NCBI GenBank assembly: GCA_020726505.1 | Contig: JAHLEZ010000011.1 | Location: 1,550,001 to 1,614,000 of the forward strand | DNA from: Leptodontidium sp. MPI-SDFR-AT-0119 | Taxonomy: Eukaryota > Ascomycota > Leotiomycetes > Helotiales > Leptodontidiaceae | Length of the DNA: 64,000 nt | Reading direction: 5' to 3' | In this document: piece after piece, positions 21,696 through 33,678 of the stretch | How positions within the stretch are numbered: the first letter of the stretch is position 1 | Layout of the letters: each line of letters opens with the position of its first letter | Translations under genes and position numbers: made by a program | Notes under the pieces: model-generated | Database searches by the model: none | Told to the model about the DNA's origin: nothing | What the model saw: the letters and a program-made list of their open reading frames with translations, nothing else

Positions 21696-24671
21696 AGAGA
21701 GGTCTACTGTTGTCAGTAGTACATGGTGTTGTCGTCTGAATTTATATTGTCATTTTTTTTTTAGTTCACTATCCCTGGGAGTTGTGGTATGGGATTGAGA
21801 TTATAGGATGGTGAGTGGAAGCTGGGTAGCTAGGTATCTTAGTATCTGAAGTGCTTTTCGGAAGGGAGCGATGGGCGGTGGGAGAGGACCTGATGGGTAC
21901 AGGTATCGGTGAAGGACTTCCACTCAGCAGGTGAGCTGGTGCTGAATTCGTAAGTAAGGCCTGTGAGGTCTGTGAGGTGGGAGGAGGGGGTGGTTTTTTA
22001 TATCCAAGTGTGGAGGGGAAAGTTCTCACTCTCTGTTGTAGTTCTTTCTTGTGATTCGTTCTTCACGCTCTTTAGAGAGAAGGGGACGAAGAGTGAATAG
22101 AGTCGGGGGAGAGGATATAGAGTTTGTCTTCGGGGCTGGAGTGAATGTTGTGGATAAATAGGAGGTGTGCTAGTTTCCGAGGATTTGCTTTCGTTCTATT
22201 CTATCCCATACATTATAAACAACCAAGGACTAGCACAGACTTTGCTGAATGGAAACGCGCGGAACTATGTTCATAGAACTAGAAGTCTGGAAGCTGCCTG
22301 GAGACTTTGTATTCTGCTGACATGGTGGATGGCTGTCCTGTATGTATCATGATGGTATTCATTGGGAGAGGCGGAGGACAGGAGATTGGTGGTTGGATGT
22401 ATGGAATAGGTAGTGGTGTAGAGAGGATTGGGATGAGAGGGGGATTAGCTGTCGTTTTATATGTTGTTGTCATTTCAAAATGCATTGCTGGAAGTTCTGG
22501 GAGTGGATTGGTATTTATGATGATGCGAAGAATAGAAAATGGCATTTGAAGAAACATATTGTTTTTCTTTTTCCAAAGGATGAAAAGGGGTTGAATTTAA
22601 TGTTGGGATATAGATCCATGTCAACAAGAACGCAATAGGTTTTCCTGATGTTGTGAGGAAAGAAATCAGGAAGGAGATTCTCGGTGGTATAAATAATATT
22701 GAGACTGTTTCTTGATAAACTAGCTCGTACGGTCTTGCGTGTGAGTGTGAGTACGTGATGCTTTCTATACTCGTGATGACCTCAATTAAGTTGAGATACT
22801 TGAGCCCTGAGTAGTGCAGAGATGAGGGATTAAATCTAGGCATACTTAAGGGAAATAATTTGCTGAAGCGGCAACTGCTTGAATACTAATGATGGGAAGA
22901 AGTCAAAGAAGAGCTTACGTCGCAGCGACCATAGCTGGAGTGACGAAGAATGTAGAAATCCACTTCGCGATATCCTAAAGGTAAGCCCGTGGGGATGTGC
23001 AGAGAAAGTTGAGCTCTGGAAATTCAAGTCAAGTCTGTTGTGTTGTCAATGGAAATGTTGCTGTCGACTATGAATTCCTAGGCTTTTAGATGAGCAGCAG
23101 TGCAGCGGCAGATGGGGACTACGGAGGCAGACAACATAAACCTTTTATTGTTTGAAAACTCCGAATACGCTGAAAACAAGCCCGGGGGGTTTCTCTAAGG
23201 CTTCTCCTTACCGCTCTATGCTATCATGATGGAATAAAATGTCTTTGTCTAAGACTTGATAATTTGAATACATACTTTTTCACGTCCAGATATGGTGCGG
23301 CAACGAGGAGGAAAAAAACCGTGTGAGGGCTTTGCTGTAACTTTCCTACAGTTATGGAGTGAATTTTGACCTAGAAAGCATAGTCAACTGCACAAGTTCT
23401 TTGCAAGTAAGACTTACCTTGTTACGACTAAGAAATCTGACTATTCTCTCCCTCTCTCTCTGATCGAAAATGGAACGGAGCGGGAAAATATATTTAACAG
23501 CGTGGAATTAGACTCACTGTAGAACTTACACCAATTGCAAGCGGGATTTGCGATGAGTGGAGTGTGAGGAAGCTTGGCCATTTTGTATCCTGCTGAAGGG
23601 TGTGGGGAAATCACTCGGAGGAACCACACTATTTTGATAAGAGCTTGAAGGGTTCAGCATTGGGAATTGGAAATTAGAGCACTCATTTCTTCTGAGTAAT
23701 TTATTGCTGTCGAGTTATTTTTGATTGCCAATTCGTCAAGATCTTTGTGATTTAACTGACCTTGGGCAGCCACTTGGGCCATTGTCGCCCACAACCCACA
23801 CAGCTACATACTACTCAATGAGATCGTGCGTAATTTAGCTCCACATTGTATATGTTTGCAGGTCAGCATCTTGAATGGGGAGTAATCCATCGAAGTTGCG
23901 GTAAAGGAGGTTGTGTGTTCCTCTGGAAGAGGAAACTTTATGGATTCTTGGCCTGAGATGTTGACGAGAGAGCGCTGGATTCACGACGAATTAGTAGAAC
24001 TTAATAACCTTTTACTCCACTTGATTCAAATACTTGGAATGTCTGAATTCCTAAAATTGAGGCTTGCTAGAGCGGGATGGTCTGAAGAATTGGTCTAGTA
24101 GAGGTAGGGAGTTTTTGGACTTGGAGCTGAGTAGAGCAGTAGAGATATAGTAACGAACTCTTGAAGATGCCAGCAGGTGAGATAGAATGGAAAGAAGTGT
24201 GTATCTGTGGCGTGAAGACAGCTCTCCAGTCAGGCAACGAAAAGAGGCTTGCAGCGCCATGGAAGAGATAACTGTGCACCCCGGAAACCAAACACTAGTT
24301 CGGAAACCCATCTTATCCCGTCTTGACTGTCAAGTTTAAATGTTAGATCCTCCATGCAAGCGAGTCATAGATACATCGGAGCTGCCAGGAGCCAGGCTGA
24401 TGGAAGATTGTCTATTAGTGACATTTTTGTACATAATTTTTACACTTTGCTCAAACGCCTCGCCTCACCCGCTCATGCCTTCTTTACACAATGAAATACC
24501 CCGGGATTCGAAGTGTTCGTACAATCCTCTCCACGACTCGACATCTTGATATCTGCCATTGTCGACTGAATAGTAGAGTTAAGCCTTCTCCGTCCTCCTT
24601 TCGAAGTTGTCTCCTCCACACCCCCCTCGTATCCACCCCATTTCCTCATATCCTCGTCGTTTTACTGAACC

Positions 24672-25286
24672 CTACTCTCCCTTAAGAGCAAGCTCGAATC
24701 TCTTAGCACGATCTTCCCTCGCCTTCCTCCTCCGTGGACCCCATTGCGACTTCACAGCTTCCAACTCCTCCGCCATGGCCTTCTTCCTCTCCGCATTACC
24801 CTCCGCACCACAACCATCTAAGCAAATACTGATGAAGTGATTCGAGCAATTGAACTTCCGCGACAGCTTAGTGTTGGTCCATTCCTCAGGATCCTGCCTC
24901 TTCAGCCGTATAATCTCAGCAATGTCCTTGTCGGTCAAGTGGTGGTGAGGGAATCTCTGCGTCTTGTACACGGGAGGAGGGAGTGTTGATGTAGCAGAGG
25001 ACTGGAATCTAGAGGCCAGAAGCTGTCTCCGCTTGTCTTCTTTCGGGAGGAACTTCAGCGGCGTGTGGAGGACTGAGGGAGCTGATGATGGCGGGTTAAA
25101 GATTATGTGGTCTTGGTTTGTGCCGTAGTGCGAGAGGAAGGATGAGTCTGGCTTGACGTTGAGGCGTTGTTTGGAGCGTCGATATGAGGATTGCTGGCGT
25201 CGTGAGGAGGCATTGAGGGAGAGTAGACACTGGCTTCTGCCGGAAAGAAGATCGAGGACAGGCCTCCTGACTAACCGTGAGTCCAT
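24672..25286 (-). CDS. Mitochondrial large-subunit ribosomal protein mL58 (MRPL20 family)
   Basis: A single exon reads from the ATG at 25286 to the stop at 24672, giving 204 residues. The frame is open further upstream but only through a non-ATG codon, so this ATG is preferred. The N-terminus (MDSRLVRRPVLDLL...) is basic, hydroxylated and free of acidic residues, as expected of a mitochondrial presequence. The C-terminal half contains LTDKDIAEIIRLKRQDPEEW followed by a helix-turn-helix-like TNTKLSRKFNCSNHFIS and a long charged helix, which is the MRP-L20/mL58 pattern. It should sit in the large subunit of the mitochondrial ribosome. Its start faces the next gene across about 670 bases. Confidence 0.85.
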   Translation of the reverse strand: MDSRLVRRPVLDLLSGRSQCLLSLNASSRRQQSSYRRSKQRLNVKPDSSFLSHYGTNQDHIIFNPPSSAPSVLHTPLKFLPKEDKRRQLLASRFQSSATSTLPPPVYKTQRFPHHHLTDKDIAEIIRLKRQDPEEWTNTKLSRKFNCSNHFISICLDGCGAEGNAERKKAMAEELEAVKSQWGPRRRKAREDRAKRFELALKGE

Positions 25287-25952
25287 TGTTGCAGGAAAGG
25301 AGTGTTGGGGTTCTGGAGCTCCGGATTGAATTGTATAGAGTCGTCCACTGACTGTCAAGTCGTTTGAGCTTTCGCCAATGGTCTCAAGTCTATTTTTTGG
25401 ACGAGGCTTTGCTGACTAAGCATGTTGTTCAGGGGCCGTTGTCGTTGATCGGAGCAAGAAAGCCGATTCCGAGCGTCAGTGGCTGTTCAAAGTCATGAGA
25501 TCTCCCAGGCCAGGACAGCCCAGCGCAGCCCAGCAGGGAACGGGAAGGGGACTTCAACAATGCGCAATGCCCTGAGATCCTGATCCTGCCACTCACTACT
25601 GTCACTGCTTGTAAAAGGACAGCTCACAAGTCACCAGGTCTTCCCCTTTTCTGCTACCAGCCGGAATCAATAGCCGCAAGGCAGTCAAGCAAGCAAACTA
25701 GGTTTTCGGCACTTTACTATGTGTTCAAGCTCCCGCCCTCTCTGAGCTTCATGCCACTATCCTCAGAAGAAAACGTCAGCTGAACGCGCAAGTACAACCA
25801 CCAAGCCGGTGCGCGAGAACATTCGAGATTGAGGCGCATGAAGCTTGCAAGCATATATCGACACAGCCTTAACTGACCCGTTTCTAGCCATATATACTTG
25901 AGCAGTCTACCACCATCACAGCAAACTTGCTTCGTAACACCCAACCTCCAAA
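25287..25952. promoter_or_regulatory. Divergent promoter, mL58 and unknown basic protein
   Basis: About 670 bases separate the two divergent start codons. No gene or obvious motif stands out apart from short CCCAGCGCAGCCCAGCAG-like direct repeats near 25,520. Confidence 0.45.
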
Positions 25953-27149
25953 ATGAGCGCCTCTGAGTCCAGCACCCTTCAGCCAAACACACCTGTTCCT
26001 GCGATTGATACGCCGACGAACGCTCCAAAGGTTCCGGTTCTTGGTGAGGGGTTCCAGGGAACCCCAAGGGATGCGGTCTCCAAGACTGCAGATAGCAGTG
26101 ATGCGGAACAGGAGGCTGAAGAGGTGACGGGCGAAGGAGCGAAGCTTGGAAAGCGAAGATTGTTTGGATTTGGGAAGAAGAAGGAGGATGATAAGACCAA
26201 GGGGAAGAAGGAAGATGAAAAAACCAAGGGAAAGAAGAAGGGAGAGCTAACATTATCCGCGATTGCGAACAATGCGACAACAAATATTGCCCAACCTGTT
26301 GCCAGGAGACCTCCAGTCCAGAACGCATCTCCCCCACGATCCCATCCGAATCATCCTTATCAATTGCCCTCCTCACCTCACCGAAACCTCTTTTCTTCCT
26401 CTCCGCGAGTTCCCTCACCCGCGGGGTCACAGATATTCGAGCGCGATGTCCAGGAGAGCTCTCTTCCCGTCCCCAATTCGCCTGCGATCCCCTCGCATAT
26501 CCAAACCGAAAACCATATCCCACCGGTTTTGGATGCATCCTCAGAGGCCATTACAAACAGTACCATTGATCCGGATACGGTTGAGATTGTGATGCATTCT
26601 TCGCATCAACCAGCAGCCATGAACGTGACGGGCGTGGGAAACTTCGAGCCAACAGGTGGGAATGGAATTTGGGCGGATGATTTGATTGCTCACCCAGACA
26701 AAGACGACGCAGCTTCCAACTACGGAGCTCTCGACAGCACAGACATCCGACGACTGAGTTTCATTTCATTCTCGGACATCGTACAGTCAGAACATGCAGA
26801 GCACGTTGGGAGCAGAGACTCGATCTACGTGGCGGGCTTGAGCTCCTTGTCATCGGGTCACAACCGATCTCCATCTCCAATCCGGTCTCCAGTCTCATCG
26901 CAAGGCTTCAGCACGTCTCCTCCAACTAGCAAATCAGCATCTGTCAAAGGTATTGACATGTCACCGAAAGGAAGACCTTTGGGAAGCCCAATTTCAACCC
27001 ACGCCCCTCTTTCAGGGGGCGGGGAACTGACGATAGAGACCATGACGCAGGCCTTGAGACGGACAGGGTCGGGAGATCTAAGTGGCGTGCGGAGTCAGCC
27101 TATGAGTCCATCGAGTCCTGACGGATTGTCGGACAAATCTTTCAAGTAA
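25953..27149 (+). CDS. Unrecognised fungal-type serine-rich protein with basic patch
   Basis: A single exon of 398 residues starts with MSASESSTLQ. I do not recognise a domain. Residues 64-100 hold a basic stretch, FGFGKKK, with two copies of a TKGKK repeat and then ELTLSAIANN; this could be a nucleic-acid-binding or nuclear-targeting segment. The centre is Pro/Ser-rich and probably disordered. Two short blocks look conserved in type: DIRRLSFISFSDIVQSEHAEH near 265-285, and LTIETMTQALRRTGSGDL near 360-377, followed by an SP-rich tail suitable for proline-directed kinases. The ATG context (aaaATG) is good. Expression from a divergent promoter shared with mL58 is possible. No function is assigned. 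Confidence 0.75.
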   Translation: MSASESSTLQPNTPVPAIDTPTNAPKVPVLGEGFQGTPRDAVSKTADSSDAEQEAEEVTGEGAKLGKRRLFGFGKKKEDDKTKGKKEDEKTKGKKKGELTLSAIANNATTNIAQPVARRPPVQNASPPRSHPNHPYQLPSSPHRNLFSSSPRVPSPAGSQIFERDVQESSLPVPNSPAIPSHIQTENHIPPVLDASSEAITNSTIDPDTVEIVMHSSHQPAAMNVTGVGNFEPTGGNGIWADDLIAHPDKDDAASNYGALDSTDIRRLSFISFSDIVQSEHAEHVGSRDSIYVAGLSSLSSGHNRSPSPIRSPVSSQGFSTSPPTSKSASVKGIDMSPKGRPLGSPISTHAPLSGGGELTIETMTQALRRTGSGDLSGVRSQPMSPSSPDGLSDKSFK

Positions 27150-29649
27150 GCGAGCAGGACATCGTAAGATAGGACGTGATAAGATGGGGTGGGATAGGAT
27201 GGAATTGTACGGGGCTGGCTTCATGGTGTTTTTATCTTCTTGGGATGCAATATATCCAGTGTGCTTTTTGGTATTTAGCTAGAATGCGGCTATTTGGAAC
27301 AGGAACTGGAAAGGGTTGGGCAGGATTAGTTAGTCTTTTGGGATTCGCCTCGTCGAGTTGAGTTTGGCTGGGTTGGGTTGGGTTGGGATAGGTGTATTTT
27401 GGGGGTTCTCAGCTTCCGCTTTTTGGCTTCTGCTTTTATCATTATTAGGTCAACGAATATGGTGATGTGATAGCTGGTGCTACTGGGATTAGGATGGATC
27501 AAATCACAATTTATACCAACTGTGATGATTAAAGTGCTTTTCAAGTTTTTCCTTCTCGTCATGGCTTCCTCCATTTCTTCCCTTCTTGTCCTTGTTCATG
27601 GATAGACGTTTTCCAAAAGCATGACGGAAAATAGGTACAAGGAGAGCGAGATAGATAGGTTGTTGGAGTGGGTATTGGTGTTGGTTGTTTCCCCCTTCTC
27701 GGTCATCTAATGAGGTTACATTCGATCTCCCCTTCTTCAGCCACCGTTCCAAGATCGAATCCGAGCATCTGGCCCTCTGGGGAATTTCTCCCTCTACGGC
27801 ACAGGAAAGCCATGCTGCAAGCACTCTGATAACGAAAATTCGATAAGCTGGAGCTTGGCTGGTATGTAGAAGAGAGAGGGGGAAAGAGAGAGAGACTAAC
27901 CTTGCAACTTCGTAAAATCTCACGAGCCAATATCCGGGCTGGGGATCTTTTTGTGGGGAAGAGATCGGAAATTGAAAGAATGGGATGTAAATTTCTTACA
28001 GGACGGATCCTCTTGGGGGGATCCGTAGATTAAATTGATTTTTGGAATTGGAGACGGTTGATTGTGGAGTATTTTTTCTTTCTTGTTGGCGAGTAGGAAT
28101 GGAGAGTGGTTGTTGTTAGTACAGTACATGAGATGATGCAATATTGTGTTTGTTTACATATCTTGGAGGCTTGGTTTTAAATATGATCTTTGATATTGGG
28201 ACTCAAGGATTGAAGCTTGAAGCTGAAAGCTCGAAGCTCGAAGCTCGAAGCATCACTAATCATTCATGGTTTCGATCCGGTCTTGGTCTTGGCCCGGGAT
28301 AGAGATAGTTAGACTCCATCGGGTTCGTTCCCGTGCCGCTGCATTGATGTATTGGCGATGGCGATCTACAGTATATTTCCAAGGAAGAAGCTGGACTAAC
28401 TACGGGAGGGAGCACTGCGGCTAAAATCCATTACATCGTACATCCATCCATTGTCAGACTATTCCCAATCTCTTTCTCTGTTCTTTAGAAGATACGGACC
28501 CTATGGCCGAGGATTAAGTCTTGATGTTTGTTTGAATGAGCTCGATTCAGTCAGTGAATGTAGATAGAGGAAGGGATCCTTGGTAATTGGGAACAAAAAA
28601 AAGCGAAACGAGACGAAGCGAAACGAGATGCATTTCTCGGGCACAAGATGGAACGTAATTGGTAGTGAAATTTTTACATGGTTATAATGGTGGCGTTGAT
28701 ATAGATGTCTGAGCGTACTTTCCGTTCTGCCCGACGTCGTGGATGAGATGAGATGATGGTTGATGGATTTGAAGTGAGACCCGCGTTAGCCGACTCGGTC
28801 TGATCTATGTAATGAAAGTGATGGAGTGGAGAGAAATCGTCTAGTCTACAGCTGCAGTAGTACTGTACTGTAGTTACTAGTGAGTGAGTAGTCCCAGCTG
28901 TGGCAGAAAGAAGGTTCAGGCGCATCGTCCATCCATCGATCCGTAAGTACGGAAAGACAGCAGCTGAACTGAACTGAACTGAACTAGCCCGCCAGCCCGC
29001 CTGCCTGCCCGCCTTAGCCTTCCCTGCCGGACTGCTTCCCTCCCTTACGCCCGCTCTAACCAACCTAAACCGCTTTCTCGTTCGTGGAGAGTTTGGTTTC
29101 GTCCAACCTAAAATCCAATCTCAGCTACTATTGCATTTCCTGTACCAAGTAAGGTCTGTAGACAGACGTCTGTCTTACTTTGGAGCGAGGGAAACCTATC
29201 CCGTTACAGACTTCTGGAAGCTTGCTCGCTCGCTCACTCGCTCACTCGACGTCTCTCGACCTCGGAACCGAACTGGCATATGGCAAGCTATGATGAAGAA
29301 GAGTCGAAAAGGAAAAGGGAAACTGGTACTGGGACGACTTGTGGCGCAAAGGACTCAATACTGCCGATAGAGACTGCTGTGGCTGCAGAGGAAAGAGATA
29401 TCGACATCCCATCAACCCCGCGTTGAAAGCTTCAACTTGCGCCGACGACTTGGCCATTCGCCGCAATACCCAGACTGCGACTTGGGCTTCTCCGGCGGAT
29501 CTGTTATACGTTCGATCACCTCGTCAGATGCCCGCGTTCCGTTTCGAAGCATATCCTATACCAGACAAATAGGCATAGCTGGAATTGGGTTGCCCACACT
29601 CTGCCCTCCTCGAAGGTTGGGTGGAAGGGCGTGGCATGAGAGCGCATAG
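27150..29649. other. Intergenic, 2.5 kb, no gene seen
   Basis: This is the 3' flank of the previous gene and the long 5' region of the RasGAP gene. A GAAGCTCG tandem tract lies at 28211-28251. Upstream short open frames end immediately before the RasGAP ATG, but they lack a convincing ATG start. Confidence 0.5.
28211..28251. repeat. Short tandem repeat, GAAGCTCG-type units
   Basis: About five imperfect units of 7-8 bases (TGAAGCT, GAAAGCTC, GAAGCTC) follow one another in non-coding sequence. Confidence 0.8.
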
Positions 29650-32600
29650 ATGAGGAGCAATCGTCCAATGAGTATCCTCCCACCAGGAATGGACGGCAGG
29701 TCATACAATGGACCCCATGGGAAAGATGGAGCTCTGCAGGACTGGCAAAGAAATGCTACGGAGACGTTGGCTAGGAGCTTGGACAGACCAGGCGATCCGA
29801 ATACAACACAGAGAGTGCGGTCTGCCGCCCACACTATACGGCCGGTGACACCAGAGCGGCGTGATGGTGAAGATGGAGCTTCTGTGTCGGTGGGATCAAT
29901 ACAAACGTCGCCGCGGTCAATACCAGGAGGAGAGAAGCGGCGGCAGGGACATGTCTTTCAAGACTCGCATAGCACGGATTCTCTCGAAGGTGGTGGAGGA
30001 GGGGGTCGTTCTGGTCCTCCAGTGAGCTTCCACTCGCGGCCTCGAAATAGAACGATCAATGAGCCCCCTCATCAACGGTCAGCCTCCAATACTGTTTCGA
30101 AAAGCCGGCATCGTATCGGCTCGGTGCATTCAACAGCGTCGTCCTCGTTCCACGATGTACCACCTCAGCCCGATGTTTCCAACTCGCTTGGGTTCCCTTC
30201 GGTCTCTACGCGACCTCCACAATTGCAAAAATCCAATTCAGTTAAAGGCGGTCGTCGTCTTCTGAAAAAATCATCACGGCCAACTACACCTCTCACCAAT
30301 ATGGGCGATGTCCCTTCAGTCGACTCCTTACCCTTTCCTGTAACGACCGGAGATGCCAACAAAATCCTAATGCTAATGAAAACTTTATGTGGACGCATGA
30401 GAGGAGAGGTTGAGTACCAAGCTATTGAGAATGGACCGTGGTATGCAGGGATCTGTTACATTGACGAAATCAAGGGCTCCTTGATGTACGAAGGCGACGA
30501 TAGAGGCCCTTTTCATCTGGCGGTGATATCAGATCTTCGAGGTTGTCGAGTGAAGCCCATAAACTGGCCAGACAGACCGATGAGATGTCTCGAGTTGTCG
30601 AATAGAGCCCTAGGTATAGAAATACATCTCATGCCGATGGTCAAAGCGGAATTCGATCTCTGGCTCGCTGCTCTACTTTGCTGGCAGCAGATCCGGACTA
30701 CGACTCTTCCTGCCAGCCCTCCGAGGTCTTCCGCACCTTCTATTGTGGAGAGGAGACCTTCCGTTCCCAGGCGAGATTCAACTTTCAGCACCAGTCAGAG
30801 GGGAGGGAATATCATCAAAGTTGCAAAACTTCTTCTGTGGGATAAAGGGGCTCCTTCATCTCCAACTGCAATTGTGCGCCGTCCCTCGACTCGTGACTTG
30901 AGGTCATCAAATCGCTCTGGTTGGCGGAAAGTGTCTTGCATACTTCAGGACAATGGAGAGTTCAAGCTGTTAACGGAGAATGACATTTCGCTGCTGTCGG
31001 TGATTCAACTCTCACAACTTTCGCGGTGTGCGATTCAGAGACTGGACAGATCTGTTCTGGACGAGGAATACTGTATTGCAATATTCCCGCAGTACACACC
31101 AGGATCTACCCAATTGTCTATCTTCCGACCCGTTTACATTGCCTTGGAGTCACGATTAACGCACGAGGTGTGGTTCTGTCTCTTAAGGGCATTCGCAATC
31201 CCAGAGATCTACGGCCCTCAGACTGCCAATGCGGAGGATGACGATAATATGAGCATGGACCAGCCACTCCCTTCTACCAATGACATGTTCCGTATGGAAA
31301 AGTCTATCAGTCTTCGCATCATAGAAGCGAAGATTCGACGGCCGCTATCAAAGACTGACACGCCCTCGCTTGGCAAGTCTATCAAAGCCATGGATGATCC
31401 TTCGTTCGGAGACTATTTTGTGGAAGTCATCTTGGACGGAGAAGTTCGTGCCCGTACGAAGACCAGAAACGATACCAGGAATCCGTTCTGGAGGGAGGAC
31501 TGTGAGTTCTTAGATCTTCCCGCGCATCTCCCGAGCCTCTCGGTTGTGCTGAAGCAACTGGAACAGCCGATGGGTCCAGGCCATGGATTTCTCTCCTCGT
31601 CAAGTGTACATGTTTCAGGTCCGGCCGTTGATATAATTTGCGGAACTGTGGAAATACAAATCGACAAGCTGGATCGAGGAAAGTATAACGAAGCATGGTG
31701 GCCAATCCTAGACGACCAGCAGGATCCTATTGGAGAGATATTCTTGAGAGTGCGGCATGATGAGCTTGTTGTCTTGCTCGCTAAGGATTACCAACCGATA
31801 TCAGAACTGCTGCACAACTTTGGTAACGGCCTGACTATCCAGATTGCGCAGGTTGTACCTACGAGTCTGAGGACGCTTGCTGAGATCTTGATGAACATCT
31901 TTCAAGTTTCTGGCCATTCGTCTGAGTGGCTGTCAGCTTTGGTTGAGGATGAGATTGATGGTCTTGGTAAAGAGATGCCTAATCGCCGTCTCCGATGGAG
32001 CAGGAGAATCGGATCCAATGAGTCTTTTGCATCGGTCAGTGACCGAGAGCAGACTGTCAGAGATATGGGCAAGTCTTTACAGGGAGAAGCCAATCTTCTC
32101 TTCCGTGGAAACTCTCTCCTGACCCAAGCGCTGGACTTCCATATGAGACGGCTCGGGAAGGAATACCTGGAAGATGTGCTCTCTGCAAAAATTCTGGAGA
32201 TCAATACGATGAACCCGGATTGTGAAGTCGACCCTTCACGAATATCCAATGGAGATGATCTTGACAAGAATTGGAAACTGTTGACAACCTTGACAACTGA
32301 TGTTTGGGAGAGCATTGCTAGCTCATCTAAGCGATGTCCACCAGAAATACGACAGGTCTTGAAGTATGTTCGCGCTGTTACCGAGGATCGATACGGAGAT
32401 TTCCTCCGCACCGTTTCCTATACCAGTGTCTCAGGCTTCCTGTTCCTCCGATTCTTCTGTCCGGCGCTTCTGAACCCGAAGCTGTTCGGACTTTTACGAG
32501 ATCACCCTCAACCAAAAGCTCAGCGGACACTTACCTTGATCGCCAAGAGTTTGCAAGCTCTCGCCAACCTTTCACATTTCGGACAGAAAGAAAGCTGGAT

Positions 32601-33678
32601 GGAGCCCATGAACCAATTCCTAGCCAGACACCGACAAGGAGTCAAAGATTTCCTCGATGCAGTCTGCGACATCCCAGCGGAACGCAATAACTATGCCCTC
32701 CCAGCATCATACTCAACGCCCATCACCATCCTCGCACGCCTACCGCCAACATCAAGAGAAGGCTTCCCTTCTTTACCCTACCTCATAGACCACGCCCGCA
32801 ACTTCGCCTCCCTAGTCAAGCTCTGGTTAGACGCCACAACACAATACTCGACCCCTCAAGGCCTCGAAGGCGACCTCCTTGAATTCCACAAGCTGTGTCT
32901 CAACCTCCAACGACGCACAGACGACTGTCTGCTCAAAGCCGAGCAGGCAGATCGCAGTGCCGACCAACTCTCCTTACAATGGGAGGACATAGTCGAAACG
33001 CTACATAGCTCAACCCTTCACGATGCCGCCAACCCTTCACCAGATCGTGACATAGACTTCGGACCGAGAACCGGAACTGCATCGTCTAGCCAGAACCACA
33101 GTCCTCTCTGGGCCGAATACTCGGCTACCATAACGGGAGGCAGTACTCAAGCCCACAGTCACGCCCCAAGCCACACCCAGACACCCGTCCAGCGTCTCCC
33201 ACCAGGCTCAGCAGGCAGCGAAGCAGGCAGTCGAGAAAAGAAAGACAGGCAAAGTTTCTGGGATTCTACGTTTGGGAAGGAGCATCATCTTCATCACCAT
33301 CATCAAGCTTCCGGCCAAGGACAGGGTCAGGGTAAATACGGCAAGTCGTATGACCCGCATGATGACAGTCAGGCTAGTCCGCCTAGTAGAGGACAGAGCC
33401 GTAATGGGAATGGCGGCGCCAATGCTGGTGGGAATGGAAGTGTGAGCGGGAGTGGGAGTGGTAAGCCTTCGAGAAGTTTTCTGAGTGGATTGAGGAGGAA
33501 GGGGAAGGGTGAATCTGCGGCTGGGAGTGCGAACGGCAACGGGAATGTGAGTGGACATTCGAAATCGAGTGGCAATGGTAATGCGAGTGCGAATGGAAAT
33601 ACCGAAGTGGTAGGCTCGGTGGAGAGTACGGCTAGTTTTGGCCCTGGGATGGAGTGGAAGGATGGTGGGATGATTTGA
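29650..33678 (+). CDS. RasGAP of BUD2/CLA2 type (PH-like, C2, RasGAP)
   Basis: A single exon of 1,342 residues. Residues 1-230 are disordered. Two PH-like regions lie at about 235-350 and 395-525, then a C2 domain at about 556-690 (FGDYFVEVILDGEVRARTKT, NPFWREDCEF). The RasGAP domain spans about 780-1,010 with the arginine-finger loop LFRGNSLLTQ (Arg near residue 819) and the FLFLRFFCPALLNPKLFG signature near 930-945. This order is that of yeast Bud2, which switches off the Rsr1/Bud1 GTPase to direct polarity; moulds are expected to use it in polarised growth. The final 230 residues are low-complexity, with Gly/Asn/Ser-rich repeats and a His-rich run. The first ATG is plausible but an upstream exon cannot be ruled out. 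Confidence 0.88.
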   Translation: MRSNRPMSILPPGMDGRSYNGPHGKDGALQDWQRNATETLARSLDRPGDPNTTQRVRSAAHTIRPVTPERRDGEDGASVSVGSIQTSPRSIPGGEKRRQGHVFQDSHSTDSLEGGGGGGRSGPPVSFHSRPRNRTINEPPHQRSASNTVSKSRHRIGSVHSTASSSFHDVPPQPDVSNSLGFPSVSTRPPQLQKSNSVKGGRRLLKKSSRPTTPLTNMGDVPSVDSLPFPVTTGDANKILMLMKTLCGRMRGEVEYQAIENGPWYAGICYIDEIKGSLMYEGDDRGPFHLAVISDLRGCRVKPINWPDRPMRCLELSNRALGIEIHLMPMVKAEFDLWLAALLCWQQIRTTTLPASPPRSSAPSIVERRPSVPRRDSTFSTSQRGGNIIKVAKLLLWDKGAPSSPTAIVRRPSTRDLRSSNRSGWRKVSCILQDNGEFKLLTENDISLLSVIQLSQLSRCAIQRLDRSVLDEEYCIAIFPQYTPGSTQLSIFRPVYIALESRLTHEVWFCLLRAFAIPEIYGPQTANAEDDDNMSMDQPLPSTNDMFRMEKSISLRIIEAKIRRPLSKTDTPSLGKSIKAMDDPSFGDYFVEVILDGEVRARTKTRNDTRNPFWREDCEFLDLPAHLPSLSVVLKQLEQPMGPGHGFLSSSSVHVSGPAVDIICGTVEIQIDKLDRGKYNEAWWPILDDQQDPIGEIFLRVRHDELVVLLAKDYQPISELLHNFGNGLTIQIAQVVPTSLRTLAEILMNIFQVSGHSSEWLSALVEDEIDGLGKEMPNRRLRWSRRIGSNESFASVSDREQTVRDMGKSLQGEANLLFRGNSLLTQALDFHMRRLGKEYLEDVLSAKILEINTMNPDCEVDPSRISNGDDLDKNWKLLTTLTTDVWESIASSSKRCPPEIRQVLKYVRAVTEDRYGDFLRTVSYTSVSGFLFLRFFCPALLNPKLFGLLRDHPQPKAQRTLTLIAKSLQALANLSHFGQKESWMEPMNQFLARHRQGVKDFLDAVCDIPAERNNYALPASYSTPITILARLPPTSREGFPSLPYLIDHARNFASLVKLWLDATTQYSTPQGLEGDLLEFHKLCLNLQRRTDDCLLKAEQADRSADQLSLQWEDIVETLHSSTLHDAANPSPDRDIDFGPRTGTASSSQNHSPLWAEYSATITGGSTQAHSHAPSHTQTPVQRLPPGSAGSEAGSREKKDRQSFWDSTFGKEHHLHHHHQASGQGQGQGKYGKSYDPHDDSQASPPSRGQSRNGNGGANAGGNGSVSGSGSGKPSRSFLSGLRRKGKGESAAGSANGNGNVSGHSKSSGNGNASANGNTEVVGSVESTASFGPGMEWKDGGMI

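Larger units (their letters stand above)
20353..24671. other. Long intergenic, 4.3 kb, simple repeats only
   Basis: I recognise no gene between the NBR1 stop and the end of the mL58 gene. It holds several short tandem repeats and a G-rich tract, listed separately, and otherwise unremarkable AT/TG-rich sequence. Short open frames occur on both strands, but none shows a domain or consistent splice sites. Confidence 0.5.

Noticed and set aside
29131..29649. Upstream frames before the RasGAP ATG that could be an uORF abutting the start
   Set aside because: The frame ending exactly at the RasGAP ATG begins with a non-ATG codon, so an uORF is not supported.
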